Program-made: the position numbers and the translations under genes | From: Gnetum montanum | Lineage: Eukaryota > Streptophyta > Gnetopsida > Gnetales > Gnetaceae | Length of the DNA stretch: 64,000 nucleotides | Direction: 5' to 3' | NCBI GenBank assembly: GCA_015680685.1 | Contig: MNCI01035304.1 | Coordinates: 35,324 to 99,323, forward strand | In this document: piece by piece, positions 47,700-59,488 of the stretch | Layout of the letters: the number at the start of each line of letters is the position of its first letter | How positions within the stretch are numbered: the first letter of the stretch is position 1 | The notes under the pieces: generated by a model | What the model was told of the DNA's origin: nothing | What the model saw: only the letters and a program-made list of their open reading frames with translations | Database searches by the model: none

Positions 47700-48440
47700 A
47701 TCTTAAGTAAGAATTGGTAGTACTATAGAAAATCTATCCTTTATAAGAGGGTAAGCCATTTTATATCTACCTTATCATCTCTAACACATACATCACTTAT
47801 CTAATCTATCAAAAACATAGTGATGGAGTAGAGATGCTAGTATATTACCTTATTCATGCATTAGTTGCCCATGAAACTAGATATTCTAAAGTGAAGAAGT
47901 ATTATCTAGCATTAGTCTTCTCATTGAAGAAGTGGGAACACTACCTCTTTAGGAGCAAGGTCAACACCATTTGCAAAGATAATATACTTAGAGCAATCAC
48001 AACCAATATCTACAAGAATAGTCATATAGCCTAATGGAAAGACATAATAGTGGAGTGTGACCTCCACTATGTCTTCCAATCCTCAATGAAAGGTCAAGCT
48101 ATAGTTGTACAATCTCTTGTTTCATTTGTTGATGACCAAGAAACTATAGACCCCAACTCTCCTAATAAACATGTCAACATCATTATAAAAATGTCTAAGG
48201 GTTATGAGGTGGTCATGCACTTTGATGGAGCTTCAACTACCCATGGGGCCAATGTTGCTATCATCATGACATTTTCATTTGGTGAAATTTAAGCCTTAGC
48301 CTATCGTTTTGAGTTTTCATGCACTAACAACATAGTGGAGTATGAGGATTTGATCAAGGGGATGATGGTAGCATGTAACCTACAAATTAAATGTTTGATA
48401 ATAAAGGTTGATTCTTAACTAGTGATCAATCAAGTAACTA
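47700..48440 (+). pseudogene. pol: E2 RNase H and archaeal-type RNase H, decayed
   Basis: First domain: HALVAHETRYSKVKKYYLAL and LKKWEHYLFRSKV (47848-47960), with a catalytic block upstream in broken frames. Second domain: GYEVVMHFDGASTTHGANVA (48200-48260), FEFSCTNNIVEYEDLIKGMM, KCLIIKVDS. This is the dual RNase H layout of the Tat branch; HFDGAS keeps the first catalytic D and VDS the third. Confidence 0.8.
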
Positions 48441-48839
48441 AGGTTTATGCATGAAAAACCAAGAACTTACAACCTTACTATGACCTAGGGAAGCAACTAT
48501 TACAATAATTTATAAATGCTAATATCCAACACATGCCCCCGAACAAGAACATCATAGCCGATTTCATTGTAATGTTAGCCCTCAATGTTACATCAAATGT
48601 GTTTAGTAAGTTGTCCACCTTGGCTATGGACTTTGCTACATCCATCATGCAGAGCATAGTAGATACCTTTATGGTCATAGTTCATGTTACTCCTATGAAG
48701 GAGTAGTATGACTATATCAACTTTTACCTTATGCATGGTGAGTCTTCACAAGGCCTGACTATTGCTCAAAAGGATGTTGTTCATAAATGATTGAAATAGT
48801 ATGTCATCGTAGATGATAATACATTATGTCAATGATCCT

Positions 48840-49920
48840 ATGATGGTGTACTATTAAAATTCTTAGGTAAAATTGAAGCTAGAATAGTCCTAGAGAAGGT
48901 TCATCAAGAACCTAGAGCCATGGTTGATAAGATTAGACAGTTAAGTTATTACTGGCCTCATCTAGAAGGTGAGTACCTATAGAAGGTTAACTATTGTGAT
49001 ATGTGCCAATGACATAGTGGCCTTATACACATACCATCGACTGAGTTACATACCACTCATATCACTTACCCATTTCAATGATGGGGGTTGAATATCATTG
49101 GGCCTATAACATCTAAGTCTTCAATCGAGCTTAGCTTCATCATCATTGCAATCGAATACTTTACTAAGTAGATTGAACTTATTCCGTTAAGAAAGACAAT
49201 GTTTTAAAAAGTCTATAAATTCTTCCTAGATAACATTTGTAGCTCATTTTGGCATACCCATGACCATAGTTATAGACAAAGCATTACAATTTAGTAGCCA
49301 AGAAACCAAGGATTTCTATCATAACATAGGCATTAAGCATTCTTTCTTGTCATATTCTTACCCTTAGGTAAACAAAAAATCCTAAGTAGAAAGATCTTCA
49401 TCAACTTACTCAAGAAGATGCTCAACAACAATAGGTGCAAATGGCAAGAACAACTTGTCCATGGACCTATAGAATGACATACTGTACCACAATAGGTGTG
49501 ATCCTTTATAGCCTTGTGTTTTGTTTTGAAGTTGTTTTACCTCTTGAATTACAAGTACTATTAATCTAGGTGGCCTTATCTAGCTTCATTAATGATGAGC
49601 AAAATAAGAAGTTATGTACCATGGATCTAGACTTGGTGGAATAGTAGCATGTATGAACACTTGCTCACATCAAGCACTACCAAGAGAGGTAGAAATAACA
49701 ATATCATCACAACGTAGGAAGGCACAAGATCAAGGAAGAAGACCTAGTCCTTAAGGCCATCCACAAGCATGTGGACAAGTTCTCAACCAACTAGGAAGGA
49801 CCTTTCTTAATCACCAAGGCCTATGGCAAAAAGGCCTACCAAATCGTAGACATGGATGGAAATAGGTTGGCCAGTCTAGTCAATCATTCCTATCTCAAAC
49901 CATACTACATGTAGCCTATA
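48840..49920 (+). pseudogene. pol: E2 integrase, decayed
   Basis: The zinc region keeps CDMCQ (near 48995-49010) but one histidine region is broken. GLNIIGPITSKS marks the first catalytic block (N in place of the expected D), and FIIIAIEYFTK follows. The segment around the second and third acidic residues is scrambled by stops and shifts (49240-49400). LLKKMLNNNRCKWQEQL follows. The C-terminal domain is seen only as fragments (FLITKAYGKK.AYQ near 49805). Inactive. Confidence 0.7.
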
Positions 49921-50968
49921 CCAGCCATGATATTGATGACCATCAATAAGTGAGCCTAATCTCTATGGTCTGTTATGATCCTATATTAGCACCATAGACT
50001 TCCAAGGCCTTAAATTGACAATGTAGCCTACCAAGGCCTTCAATTGGTAACATGTGAATTTAGGTAGCCAGATTTGCATAACCACCCTTCATTACCCAAT
50101 GTATCCTATTGTAACAACATGATTTCTCTCTCTAGTTTTTTGGTTCTCTTAGAATTGTATTTGCAAGATGAAGCTTGAAGCCATCACAAGATCACAACTC
50201 ATCATAGTAGCAAGTCACCACATAACCTTGATGCACAAGATTTCTTAAATGTTTCCTATCATACTAAGAGTTCTTGTTCCATATCATTTCCTTTGAGCCA
50301 AACCTTGTAGCCTAAGTATAACCTTCCATATTTTAAGTAATAATGATGACCTATGCTGACACTCATGCATCATGAGATCCTATCGTAGTGCTCCACATCC
50401 AAGTCCACTTGAATGTAACACATCTCATTTAGTGGAAAAATGCTAAGTCCATCAAGTGTAACACACCTCATTTGATGGGAAAACTCCAAGTCCACTTGAA
50501 TGTAACACATCTTGTTCAATGGGAGAATGCTAAGTCCATCAAGCATAACACACCTTGTTTAAGCGAAAAACCCCAAGTCCATTGAGTGTAACACATCTCA
50601 CTTAATGGGAAGACCACATCAAAATCAACCTTGGAAAAGAGCACATTGCCAAGTGGCCAAAGAAATCCTAGAATGAAATGTTGGTTCCTTAAACACATTT
50701 TCTGAGTGAACCACACTTCTAAACATGAAGTGCATAGCTTGAATTGTTTGAACAATATTTATTAGACCTTGTGATCATTTCTTCATAACCTCATTACTAT
50801 TTCATCATCATAGCCTCACTCCATCATCATGAGCACTCTTTAGCACAGTTTGATCCTAATGAATCAAGTGTAGAGAAAAGATGTTGGTAATAGACCTATA
50901 GTGGTGTTTTGTATTCTTTCTCAATGTCTCTTAGGTTAATCCTCTAGATATCAACAAAGAGGGGCCAA
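49920..50968 (+). repeat. E2 3' non-coding region with 43/44-bp tandem repeat and polypurine tract
   Basis: GGCCTTAAATTGACA-type units lie at 49990-50060. The conserved CAACTCATCATAGTAGCAAG block is at 50192-50211. Five tandem units beginning AAGTCC start at 50401, 50445, 50488, 50532 and 50575, alternating ACTTGAATG and ATCAAGTG forms. The polypurine tract AACAAAGAGGGGCCAA is at 50953-50968. No coding signal. Confidence 0.7.
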
Positions 50969-52730
50969 TGAAAAAATACCAAAATTCATGTTACAAATCC
51001 CACTTTTTAGCTTGAGGTAAAGTTTCATTGTAAATGAAAGACATGTTGTACATAAGCTACAATCTTGCATATTTCAACTTCTTTGACTAAACAATGCTTC
51101 AAAAGTTGCTATTGCTTCATCTCTTAAGTGAAAAAAAGTATCTAATATCTATATCTAGGCTTGGGAAGGCTAAAAATGCCTTAGGAATGACTATAATTGG
51201 AATTTCCATGGGTTTTTGTAGGGGTATAGTCCCAACTACACTAGAGCCATTTTTAGTGGGCCTAGTAGCTTTAGAAGGCTTAGTAGACATAGTACTCACA
51301 ATATCTATAGTAGCCACAAGAGCTACAATAGTCAACGTAGTCACCAACAAGACCTAATGGAAGTTCAATGTTGGAATTTTTGGGATGGCCATTTCTTCAA
51401 CAACATCATTCCAAGGTAACAACAGTTAGCACAAATAACACTTTCGATGATAGGTTCCATCATTTCTATAGTTTCCATCCATCTTTCTATTTGCCACCAC
51501 TTTTCCCATTTCCAAGGCCTTCAGCATAGTCACAAAATCCTATTTACTATTTATAGTAAATAAATGGATTTTGTGGGTGGAGTTCATTTTGTTCTTTCTA
51601 CAAATACTAACTATGCTAGCCATAGTTGACCAACTATGCTACTAGTAGGTGGGAAACTATGCTAATAGTAGTTAACCAACTATTCTAATAATATATGGGC
51701 AATTATGCTACTAGTGGTTGATTGACTACACTGGTAGTAGTTAACCAACTATGCTTGTAGTAGTAACCATTGCAACCCATAATCAACCTCAATCTATCAA
51801 CAATCAATAGTAGATCCAGTAATGGTAACCCTAAACCTATAAAAATCCAACATTGACATCATTTTCTGGGTTGGAACTCTTGGTATTCTTAGCATTCTGG
51901 GCATTCCAATACTCTTTGGTGTTCTGAGTACTTTGGCATTTCAAAACCATTTTGTAGCAATACCATTTTTCATTTTCACGATCATTTCCATTATCCATCA
52001 AATCCATTTGTATCCCAACTACATTTTTGATAGTAGAAACTAGCACTGCATTGGATGTAGACATCCCCATTAATTATCATTGCTCTTGAAGGTGCAAACC
52101 CCATTCCATTTTCATCTCCATTGGAAGTCATCGAAAGCCATTGTAGCCATTACATCCTCACCTAGTAGGGTTGTTTGGTCATAGAAACTGGGACTATGCT
52201 AGGCACAGAGACTTTCACATAGTTTCCATTGCTCCAAACATGCAATTCCAATCACATCCTCACATAGAAGATTTGGTGGAAACTAATGGAAAGTTGTAGT
52301 AGGCCAAAACTAGGAAGAAACTAGATCATAGAGGTAGCATTTTTCAATGGAGTTCAACCTTTGACAAGAAACTTCTTATGTCCTTGAAACAAACATGTAC
52401 ATTGTGAACTTAATCTTTTTTATATTCTTTTATGAATTTGGTTGTTCATGTTGTGCAAATTTTGGTTTCTATTTCTATTTCTACAGTTATCGATGTAACT
52501 ATAATTTTTTTTCCATTTCCATTTTTAGTAGGTCTTTTCTATCTATGTTTTCACTTATGTTCATAATTCTAAAACCATTCCCTTTTGACATTCTATAAGT
52601 CCTTGAATGATTGACAAGATCATCTAAGGTATCCCAAATTCCATTTTCACAAAGGTCCTTGGAATTCAAGGTTGAGACTACTATGCCAAATCTTTTTATT
52701 TTCTAGCGATCAATTTTTTTGGTTGTGACA
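50969..52730 (+). repeat. E2 3' LTR (1762 bp)
   Basis: It starts TGAAAAAATACC, ends GGTTGTGACA and aligns with 12505-14300. The TATA box TATAAAAA is at 51838. The ACTATGCTAGTAGTAGTTAA repeat array at 51600-51775 has about seven copies against four or five in the 5' LTR. Confidence 0.85.
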
Positions 52731-52735
52731 AAGGA
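52731..52735. repeat. E2 target-site duplication, right (AAGGA)
   Basis: Compare AAGCA at 12500-12504. Confidence 0.5.
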
Positions 52736-53810
52736 AGGTGTAAAGGCTGGAATGTACTACTTTGAAGGATATTTTTTAATTTTTTTAAGAGAACCATGCT
52801 GGAAATATATTATCTAGTGTAGTTGGGAACATGCCTAGTGTAGCTCTAAGGTTGGAGTCGGAGTTGACTTGTTTTTGCTTGTTTGTTTGACATTTTAGAT
52901 TACTAGAGACTCTAAGGATGTGTGAAGGTTAGATTGAGCTAGTTTGAAGGTCATTTGAGGCTTTTGACCCCCAAGCCTTACTAAGCTATATCAGTACTAT
53001 GGTGGTTAGCATAACTCTAGTGATCTCTAACATGGCTCCCCTAGAACAAATGATATTTGAGATTTTTTGAGAATCCTTAAGGGATTTTGGAGCTACCAAA
53101 AATTTTTCCAAGGGTTTGAGAATTGGTGTGACTATTTTTGAGTCAATTGGAAGCCTAATTGATGGTGGAAATTTCCATCCCCCTTGGACCTATGTTAGCT
53201 AGCATAATTGGGCTCTTTGCTAGCATAGTTACCCAAAATAGCTTGTTTTCTTATGAGTTTTGGCTTCCTTTGGTGATTAGTATCTTCTAATATTAACATC
53301 TAATTTCCAATTTTAGCATGAGGATTTATGGCTTTAACATGTCATGAAAGAGTTGTTAGGAGGTATGTTTTGACAGTCATTGAGGATTGGAATCCATTCC
53401 CAAGCTTTTTAGGCAATTATATGAAGGATTATATCCTAGTGTATTAGGATTTTTACTAGTTTATTTGTAAGGTGCCTAGTGGGGCCCATCCAAGTTTAAA
53501 TTGTTAAAATATACTAATTTTTCCACTAGCCCAACATTATTCCAACTTTCCAATTGTGAACATGGAGTTACATGAGTTGTGTGGGTGTTTTGAACAAGGT
53601 ATTTATATCATCAATGCATAAGTTTGGGCGTAATTCCCACATTACAGTTTTACCAAAACCAATTTTTATAGCCCATATATAATATGTAGAACATAGCATT
53701 AGAGCTTCAAAATTGATTTTGGTCTTGCATTCCATTCATACCCAGCATAGCTTGGTCATTCTACACTAAGGAGTAGCATAGTTATAAGGAGTATGTGTGA
53801 GATTTTGAAT
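52736..53810. repeat. E5 tandem-array region, right part
   Basis: It continues the array of 12106-12504: CATGCTGGAAATATATTATC with AGTGTAGTT near 52797-52835, CTTGTTTTTGCTTG near 52870, and more diverged TTAGCATAACTC and GCTAGCATAGTTACC motifs to about 53250. The rest, to 53810, is AT-rich without a frame. It lies left of the E5 accessory frame, the same relative place as the E2 array. Confidence 0.55.
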
Positions 53811-53814
53811 ATTT

Positions 53815-55271
53815 TTGCACTACTTCTACAAGATGTCAAAAAGGAGAGCATTCATAAGTAAGAACCTAGCCCTAGATGAGGTAGTTGCTACTATAACGGA
53901 ATTCTCTAATCTTCCACAACCTTTACTTGAAGAGGGTACACCCACCATGACTACTAGGTACACCTCTCTTGGTAATTTCCATGGGTTTTTAACCAAGAAC
54001 CTAGACTTTTTGTATTAGTCGGGCTTGCATGTTGAATGATTCTTTGCTTTGAATAGTTTAAATGTCATATTTGAATTATGGTCATGTGTTTACTATAGTA
54101 TTTTGGTCTTAGGGATCGTTGGTATGAACTTATGACTTCTTATTTTAATTTGTCTTCTATGTTTCTTCCTGTTTTCCACCAAAAATCAATGCCACTATTA
54201 TATATTTTTTCATAAGAAAGCAATAAAGAATTTTTACTTTTTGAAGCCATGGTGTTGTTGTATCTTGTTTTCCAATCAAACTAGTTGTTGAACCAATAAT
54301 TTCTAACTTATGATTAATTTTTTATCAAATTTTCCATAAGTCACTACATGGTGGATTTTTGGTTTTTTGTTATTTGTTGTTTACTGGTTTTATGTGTTGA
54401 CCCTTATTGTATCATTTTCACTATCCAAGGTTGGATGGAATTACAATTGTTATATTGAAATTAATAAACTACCCAACCTACCACCTAAAGTGGAAAATGT
54501 TCCATGAAGGTTATATGAAAATGACACTTAAGGTGCACTCTCGTATGCTTGAACCTCTTGGGAATGCCAACATTCCAATGATTTTCTATGAAAATGAGTT
54601 GTAGTGTTGGAAAGGGAAAATAAGAAACAAGCTAACGAGGTTAAAGATCTCAAGGATTGTAAGGAGTTTTTGTAAGCCTAAGTGGCTAATAGGGAGTCCT
54701 TGTGAATGAAAGAGATTGAATGGTCCCTATACTAGAATGCCATCCACGACAAGGTTGCCCTTGCTAGGAGCCTTAGGGAGCAAAAGCTATAGATGGAATT
54801 ATTGGATAATAAGGCCAAGGTGTGGAGGGATAGTTATGCTTGGGTTCTTAAGTGGGGCTAGGAACAAAATGAACATAATAAGAAGTACAAGGCCAAATGG
54901 GAGAGCTACTTCAAGTGGCTACAAGGGGAGTTAATCAAGAGACACAAGATAGAGTTGTTCGTGAGGGGAATCAATGCTGGAGATGCCTTCAAATTGTTTA
55001 AAGGCTCTCTAGTGGTAGTTGATTTTCCAAATCCTTAAGTCACTACTATTTTCAAAAGGTGACTACAACTAATTTTTCAAGGGAGCCACCCACATTGACC
55101 AACATTGATGAGAGAAACATCTTGATAGGCATTAATCTATGGGATGTGGATTTGGCCCACATGACCAAACATGAAATTCCTCATCATCTAGACATTGGTC
55201 TTTAGAGATTCCTTGTAGAAGATACTACTCTTAAATCTTCCCAGGCTATAATTGGCTATAATGGGTTGTAA
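53815..55271 (+). pseudogene. E5 accessory frame (antisense relative to E5 gag)
   Basis: The plus-strand frame lies opposite to E5 gag and protease. Open pieces are at 53815-54018 (MSKRRAFISKNLALDEVVAT) and 54407-54604 (LINYPTYHLKWKMFHEGYMK). A charged region, NAIHDKVALARSLREQKL (54735-54790) and NKAKVWRDSYAWVLKWG, aligns with E2 complement 19770-19620. The C-terminal piece PPTLTNIDERNILIGINLWD (55085-55145) aligns with E1 complement near 4370. So the C-terminal half is shared with E1 and E2; the N-terminal piece is not clearly alike. Function unknown. Confidence 0.55.
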
Positions 55272-55700
55272 ATGTGTTGTCAATTTTAGGCCTTGGTAGG
55301 TAGTGTATTTCTAGTTTTAGGCCATGGCAAGCCATGATGTTTTACCATATTTAGATCATAGTGAGCCAATGCATTGAAAGAAAAGAATTTTTTAAGTTTT
55401 ATATTTTAAAATTTTTATAATTTTTTTAAGTTTTACAAATTTTATGATATTTTTAGATTTTATTTTTAAAATACACAAGGCTTACAAATGTAAATTGTAA
55501 ACAAGGCTAAATTATAGGTAACATGAGCAATACGGCTAAAACAATGTAAAATAAAGTAATGAAAAAATGGTATGTGTAAGCAAAGGTTAAATTAGTCTAA
55601 GAAAACAAAATAGAAGGCTACATGGTTATGGGCATAGGGACAAGCAAATTGAAAACATACATTCAACTATGTAAGTGTTTCCTAATCTTCTAAAGATTAG
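55272..55700 (-). repeat. E5 post-protease spacer
   Basis: TTTTAGGCCATGGCAAGCCA-type units (55285-55370) are the reverse-complement counterpart of the post-protease repeats of E1-E3. The rest is AT-rich. Confidence 0.45.
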
Positions 55701-56520
55701 GAAAGATGTATGTCTTATGTTGTATGATTTTGTATTTCCAATTTTCTTCTCTAACCATGTTGAAGGGGAGCTTATCCCATGGTGCATCTATGATTTCATT
55801 ATTGCCAATTTTATCCTTTTCCACCCCAACGGGCCTTTGGACTTTGTCATTTATAGTAGGATTTTCTTCCTAAAACTCCACATTAGACCCTAGCTCTATG
55901 TCAACATTGTTGATTGCCAAGGGAATTGCACTATTTCCATAAATAATTATTTCACCTTCTTTGTAAGACAGGTGAGTTTCTTGATGGATATATAAGGAAA
56001 CAACTAGTAATTGAACTAGCCAAGACCTCTACAAGATGAGATTAAATCTTGATGTCTTTCTTATAAACAAGAAATTTACTATTGTGGGAATTATTTCCTA
56101 CTATGAAGTCTAATGAGATGAAGCCTTTTACTACATCTTAGGATTTGTTAAAGGATTTGAGAATGGAAGTTAAGGTATGTTGCATGTATTTTGTTAGATC
56201 CAAATGTTCAACAATGGTATAGAGTATAATGTTAGTGGCTACCTCATTATCCCTGTTCACCCTCTGTAACTTGAATTGCCACACTCTAATTGTTATGAAG
56301 AGAGGGGCCTTCATTATCTCACCATCCTAGTGATTGGTTTTGACCTTGCTATCACAAAACACTAGTATCAACTTCATTTCTTCCTTTAGTGAAGGTGGTA
56401 CCATCACAATGTGGTTGGAATCTTCACTAGTAGGGATATCCTCACTAACAAGAATTGAAGTGAACATCGTTATTAATGCTTCATGGTGAGTAGTAGAAGT
56501 GATCACCAACTCATATAGTC
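55700..56520 (-). pseudogene. E5 aspartic protease, decayed
   Basis: Read on the minus strand: MVITSTTHHEALITMFTS and SEDIPTSEDSNHIVMVPPSL (56509 down to 56400) match E2 17590-17700. Then the active-site block reads RVNRDNEVATNIILYTIVEH (near 56250-56190), so DDG of E1/E3 has become DNE. LKSFN follows near 56160. The second block is poor. Not functional. Confidence 0.65.
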
Positions 56521-56699
56521 TAAGGGAAGTTTTCTTCTATTTCAAAGATTACTTAACCTATTTCATATCATTGAGGGAATCATTGTCACTAGTTTTTGGC
56601 TTCTCGTTCTTATTGGTTTTGACTTTCTCCATGCACCCTAGAATGAAAACTTCATGTTTTAATGGTTGTAGTTTGACATCTTTCTCCTTCCTTTATGGC

Positions 56700-57250
56700 T
56701 TGATATCCTCCCTTGTTAGACTGGCTGAAACAACTTAAGCGTTAGAGCTCACATGGATCAATGAGATAGGAGTGGGCTTTAGTGGGCTCATTTCCTTTTG
56801 TTCCTTGGCCTACTTGTTTTCCTTGGTTTTAGGCTTTAGCATAGACTTCTTGCATTATTTAGTTGATGATTTCTTTTTATTGGACTACAAAGCATTCATT
56901 GCCTTAGATGTCATAGGAGGACTTTCTTCAATCATAATTGCAATTGTGGATTTTTTTGTAGTGGGATTGAGTACTCTAATTACAAAAATCTCTTTCGGAG
57001 CCATGGTTGATGGTATGTTTACAACAAAAGAAAGCCTTGAACTGGATGAAGTTAAAGAACTCCTTTCATTGGGAGGAGATACCTGAATCATGATTGGCTC
57101 CTGCATAGGTCTTGAGTTGTTCCTCACGTTCAATGTTGCTATGGTATAAGGACTATTGTTGGAATTCAATAGATCTTTATAGACCTTCATGGATTAGTTC
57201 TGTAGCCTAACTATGTTAGAGGCATTGAGAACTAGCTTGCCATTATCTAT
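56700..57250 (-). pseudogene. E5 Gag-protease linker
   Basis: Minus-strand open stretch 57190-56885. MKVYKDLLNSNNSPYTIATL matches YKDILNANNSPYTIVVF of E2, then QEPIMIQVSP, RLSFVVNIPS and KEIFVIRVLN are three copies of the PFVIKVP-type motif. Confidence 0.6.
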
Positions 57251-58450
57251 GATCTTTTGTATGTTATTCTTCAAGGCTAGGCAAAACCCAATATCATGAC
57301 TTGGAAGCTAATGATAGTGGTAAAATTAGTCAAGTTTAAAGTACTTTAGTATGGATGGATCATCCTTGGTTGCTAGAGTGGTATTCTCTATGATCTCACA
57401 TAATCGATCATGTATCTTCTAAGAATTCACTATCATCTATTTGTATTAGTTCCTCTAACTCTTTAGCAACTAGTCAAGGAGTTTAGATGGTTTCAAGGGT
57501 AACCTAGTGTACTTTGCGTAATCTTTTCTCAGAAGTTAGGCCTTGTGTCACTTGATGTAGAGGCCTCAGATGTTGATGGTTGGTTGTTTATGGTAGGAGC
57601 CTTGGGTTGATATGTTTTCCTCCCCTAGGTAATCTTATTATCTTTGGCCATAGTGGCCATGACTACATGGTTTTTCCTCTCCTCCTTATCCTTCTACATA
57701 TATAGTTCTTATACACAAGATAGGTGGGGTCATGGTTAGCCTTGGTAGCATTCTCTATTTTCTTTATTTAGAAGAAGGTTTGACTAAGTGATCATGGGTC
57801 TATGTAATAAATTTTTATTTGATAAAGTTGTTGAATACCCCCTTGAAGATGGCCAAAAGGTGGATTTCAGCTATGGGTTCAAGACTCTCATTCACTAGAG
57901 CATTCCAGCTTTAAATGAACTTCTAAACTGGTTCAAGGAGATTCTATTTGATCTTCATTAAATGATCTAGGATGGTTGCTAGTTTTAAGTTGTACTTGAA
58001 ATGGTTCACAATTTATGAGATCAATTCTTCAAGTGAGGATATAGATCCTTAGGGCAATGTGCAATACCATTCTAATGCCTTTCTAGTAAGAGACATAGGG
58101 AATATTCTCATTATGGTGTGAGGCTAGGCCTATAGCAATAGGCACTTAAAGCAAAAGGTTATGAGGTAAGCATTAAGGTCACCCTCACTATTATATTTGG
58201 TAAATTAGGCTATGTGGATGCCTAAGGGAAGAGTTATTTATGAGACAACAAGACTAATAGGATTGTTGTTATAGAAATCCATGATCTAGATTATCTAGAT
58301 TGTTGAAGCTTTAAGCTTATGTAACTCTTTCATAAGGTCTTGGATCATTTGAAAGTCCTGATCCAAGCCTTGTGACATTCCTATAGGTTCCTCAACCTAC
58401 TCTTCAAGATAATCCTCCAAGCTCAACTCCTCATCTTGTTCATCCATCTT
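57250..58450 (-). pseudogene. gag: E5 gag, decayed
   Basis: Read on the minus strand. GLDQDFQMIQDLMKELHKLK (58375-58316) is followed by IMDFYNNNPISLV, FTKYNSEGDLNAYLITF, RKALEWYCTLP and HFKYNLKLATILDHLMKI. The downstream FKGVFNNFIK closes it. This matches E2 gag in order. Very many stops. Confidence 0.7.
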
Positions 58451-59465
58451 AATTAACTAAGATAATATGCATGTGTAAGTATCATTTAAAGGCATTTTTT
58501 TCATATGGAAAAGGAATGTACTCCTTTCAATTATGATGGATCAGCTCATACTCACATTTTTATTCAACCTCTACATGTTTGTATTCAACCTCATACTAAT
58601 TTTTATCTATCATTGTGAAATCCAATCTTTGACTCCCTTGTTTGAGTGATTTCCTATGCTCAGCCACCATTGGGTCTATCAAATCACAAACCCTCACTAC
58701 ATCTTGGTTAGATTCCATGTCTATCAAATTAATGGACAAAATTGTTGATTAGCTAAGAGATATTGTTCATAATATTACTTTGGTTTAATATTTTTTATAA
58801 TTAATTAAATAAAAATTTTAGCAACTAGAATTTCCCAAGGTGTAAATGGTTTTACCTAAAAAATTATTGTAACTACAACTACAAGTGTAGTGTAGGTTAC
58901 AATGGTAGTGGTATGCACTACACTTAGGAAAATGTGGTAGTTTTAATGTTGCAAAAGGTAACTATGCTAGATTTACTAGCAAGAACTATGATAGGGGGAA
59001 AGTAATAGAAAATTACCTTGCCCAACTAAACTACATTGGGAATACTCCCTCTTAAAAACACTATATTGGATTATGAAAAGGTAAGTTTGAAATATTAATT
59101 TTCTACTAGCTATGTTGGAGTTTTGAGTGAAACCACACTTTCTTTGGTCATAAAATTTTGTAGTAAAGGGGTTAGGTTATTTGATGGAAACTAAAGTATA
59201 TTTTAACACACCCAAAGGTAGTTTTCAAAAAGGAAAAATGGTAGGTTTTTCTAGAACCATGCTAGCTTTGGAAAATCTAGCAACTACTATGAAAATTCTA
59301 TGAACACCCAAATCACATGCAACTAATATGCTAGGTATTGATTGTAAAAGTATAGGTAGTAGCGTTTGGTTTGTTGGAAAATTTTCTATAGGTTTTAGAG
59401 CCTCAATTTGTTGAATATTGACTATAAAACAAGAAGATTTAAACATGAGCCTAACTGAGGTGGAG
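58450..59465 (-). other. E5 5' leader
   Basis: AT-rich and non-coding between primer site and gag. It has scattered ACTATGCTAG/CTACACTTG motifs near 58880-59080 like those of the E2 leader, but no regular array. Confidence 0.45.
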
Positions 59466-59483
59466 GTCCTCCTTGTAGTGCCA
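59466..59483 (-). promoter_or_regulatory. E5 primer binding site, tRNA-Asn type
   Basis: The minus strand reads TGGCACTACAAGGAGGACC five bases after the LTR end. It agrees with TGGTGCTAGAAGGAGGG of E3 apart from three changes. Confidence 0.6.
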
Positions 59484-59488
59484 GAAAA

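Larger units (their letters stand above)
12505..52730 (+). mobile_element. E2: complete but decayed giant Tat-like LTR retrotransposon, carrying E3
   Basis: Both LTRs, primer site, gag, protease, antisense accessory frame, tandem array, pol, polypurine tract and imperfect target duplication are present. Without E3 and its 5-bp duplication the element is about 21.9 kb, near the top of the size range for plant LTR elements and like the Ogre/Tat giants. All coding frames carry many stops. The order gag-protease-antisense frame-array-pol puts about 8 kb of non-gag-pol sequence between protease and RT. Confidence 0.85.

Noticed and set aside
53815-54018. Considered as a host gene exon
   Set aside because: It continues into sequence homologous to the accessory frames of E1 and E2, in the expected place within E5, and has stops soon after.
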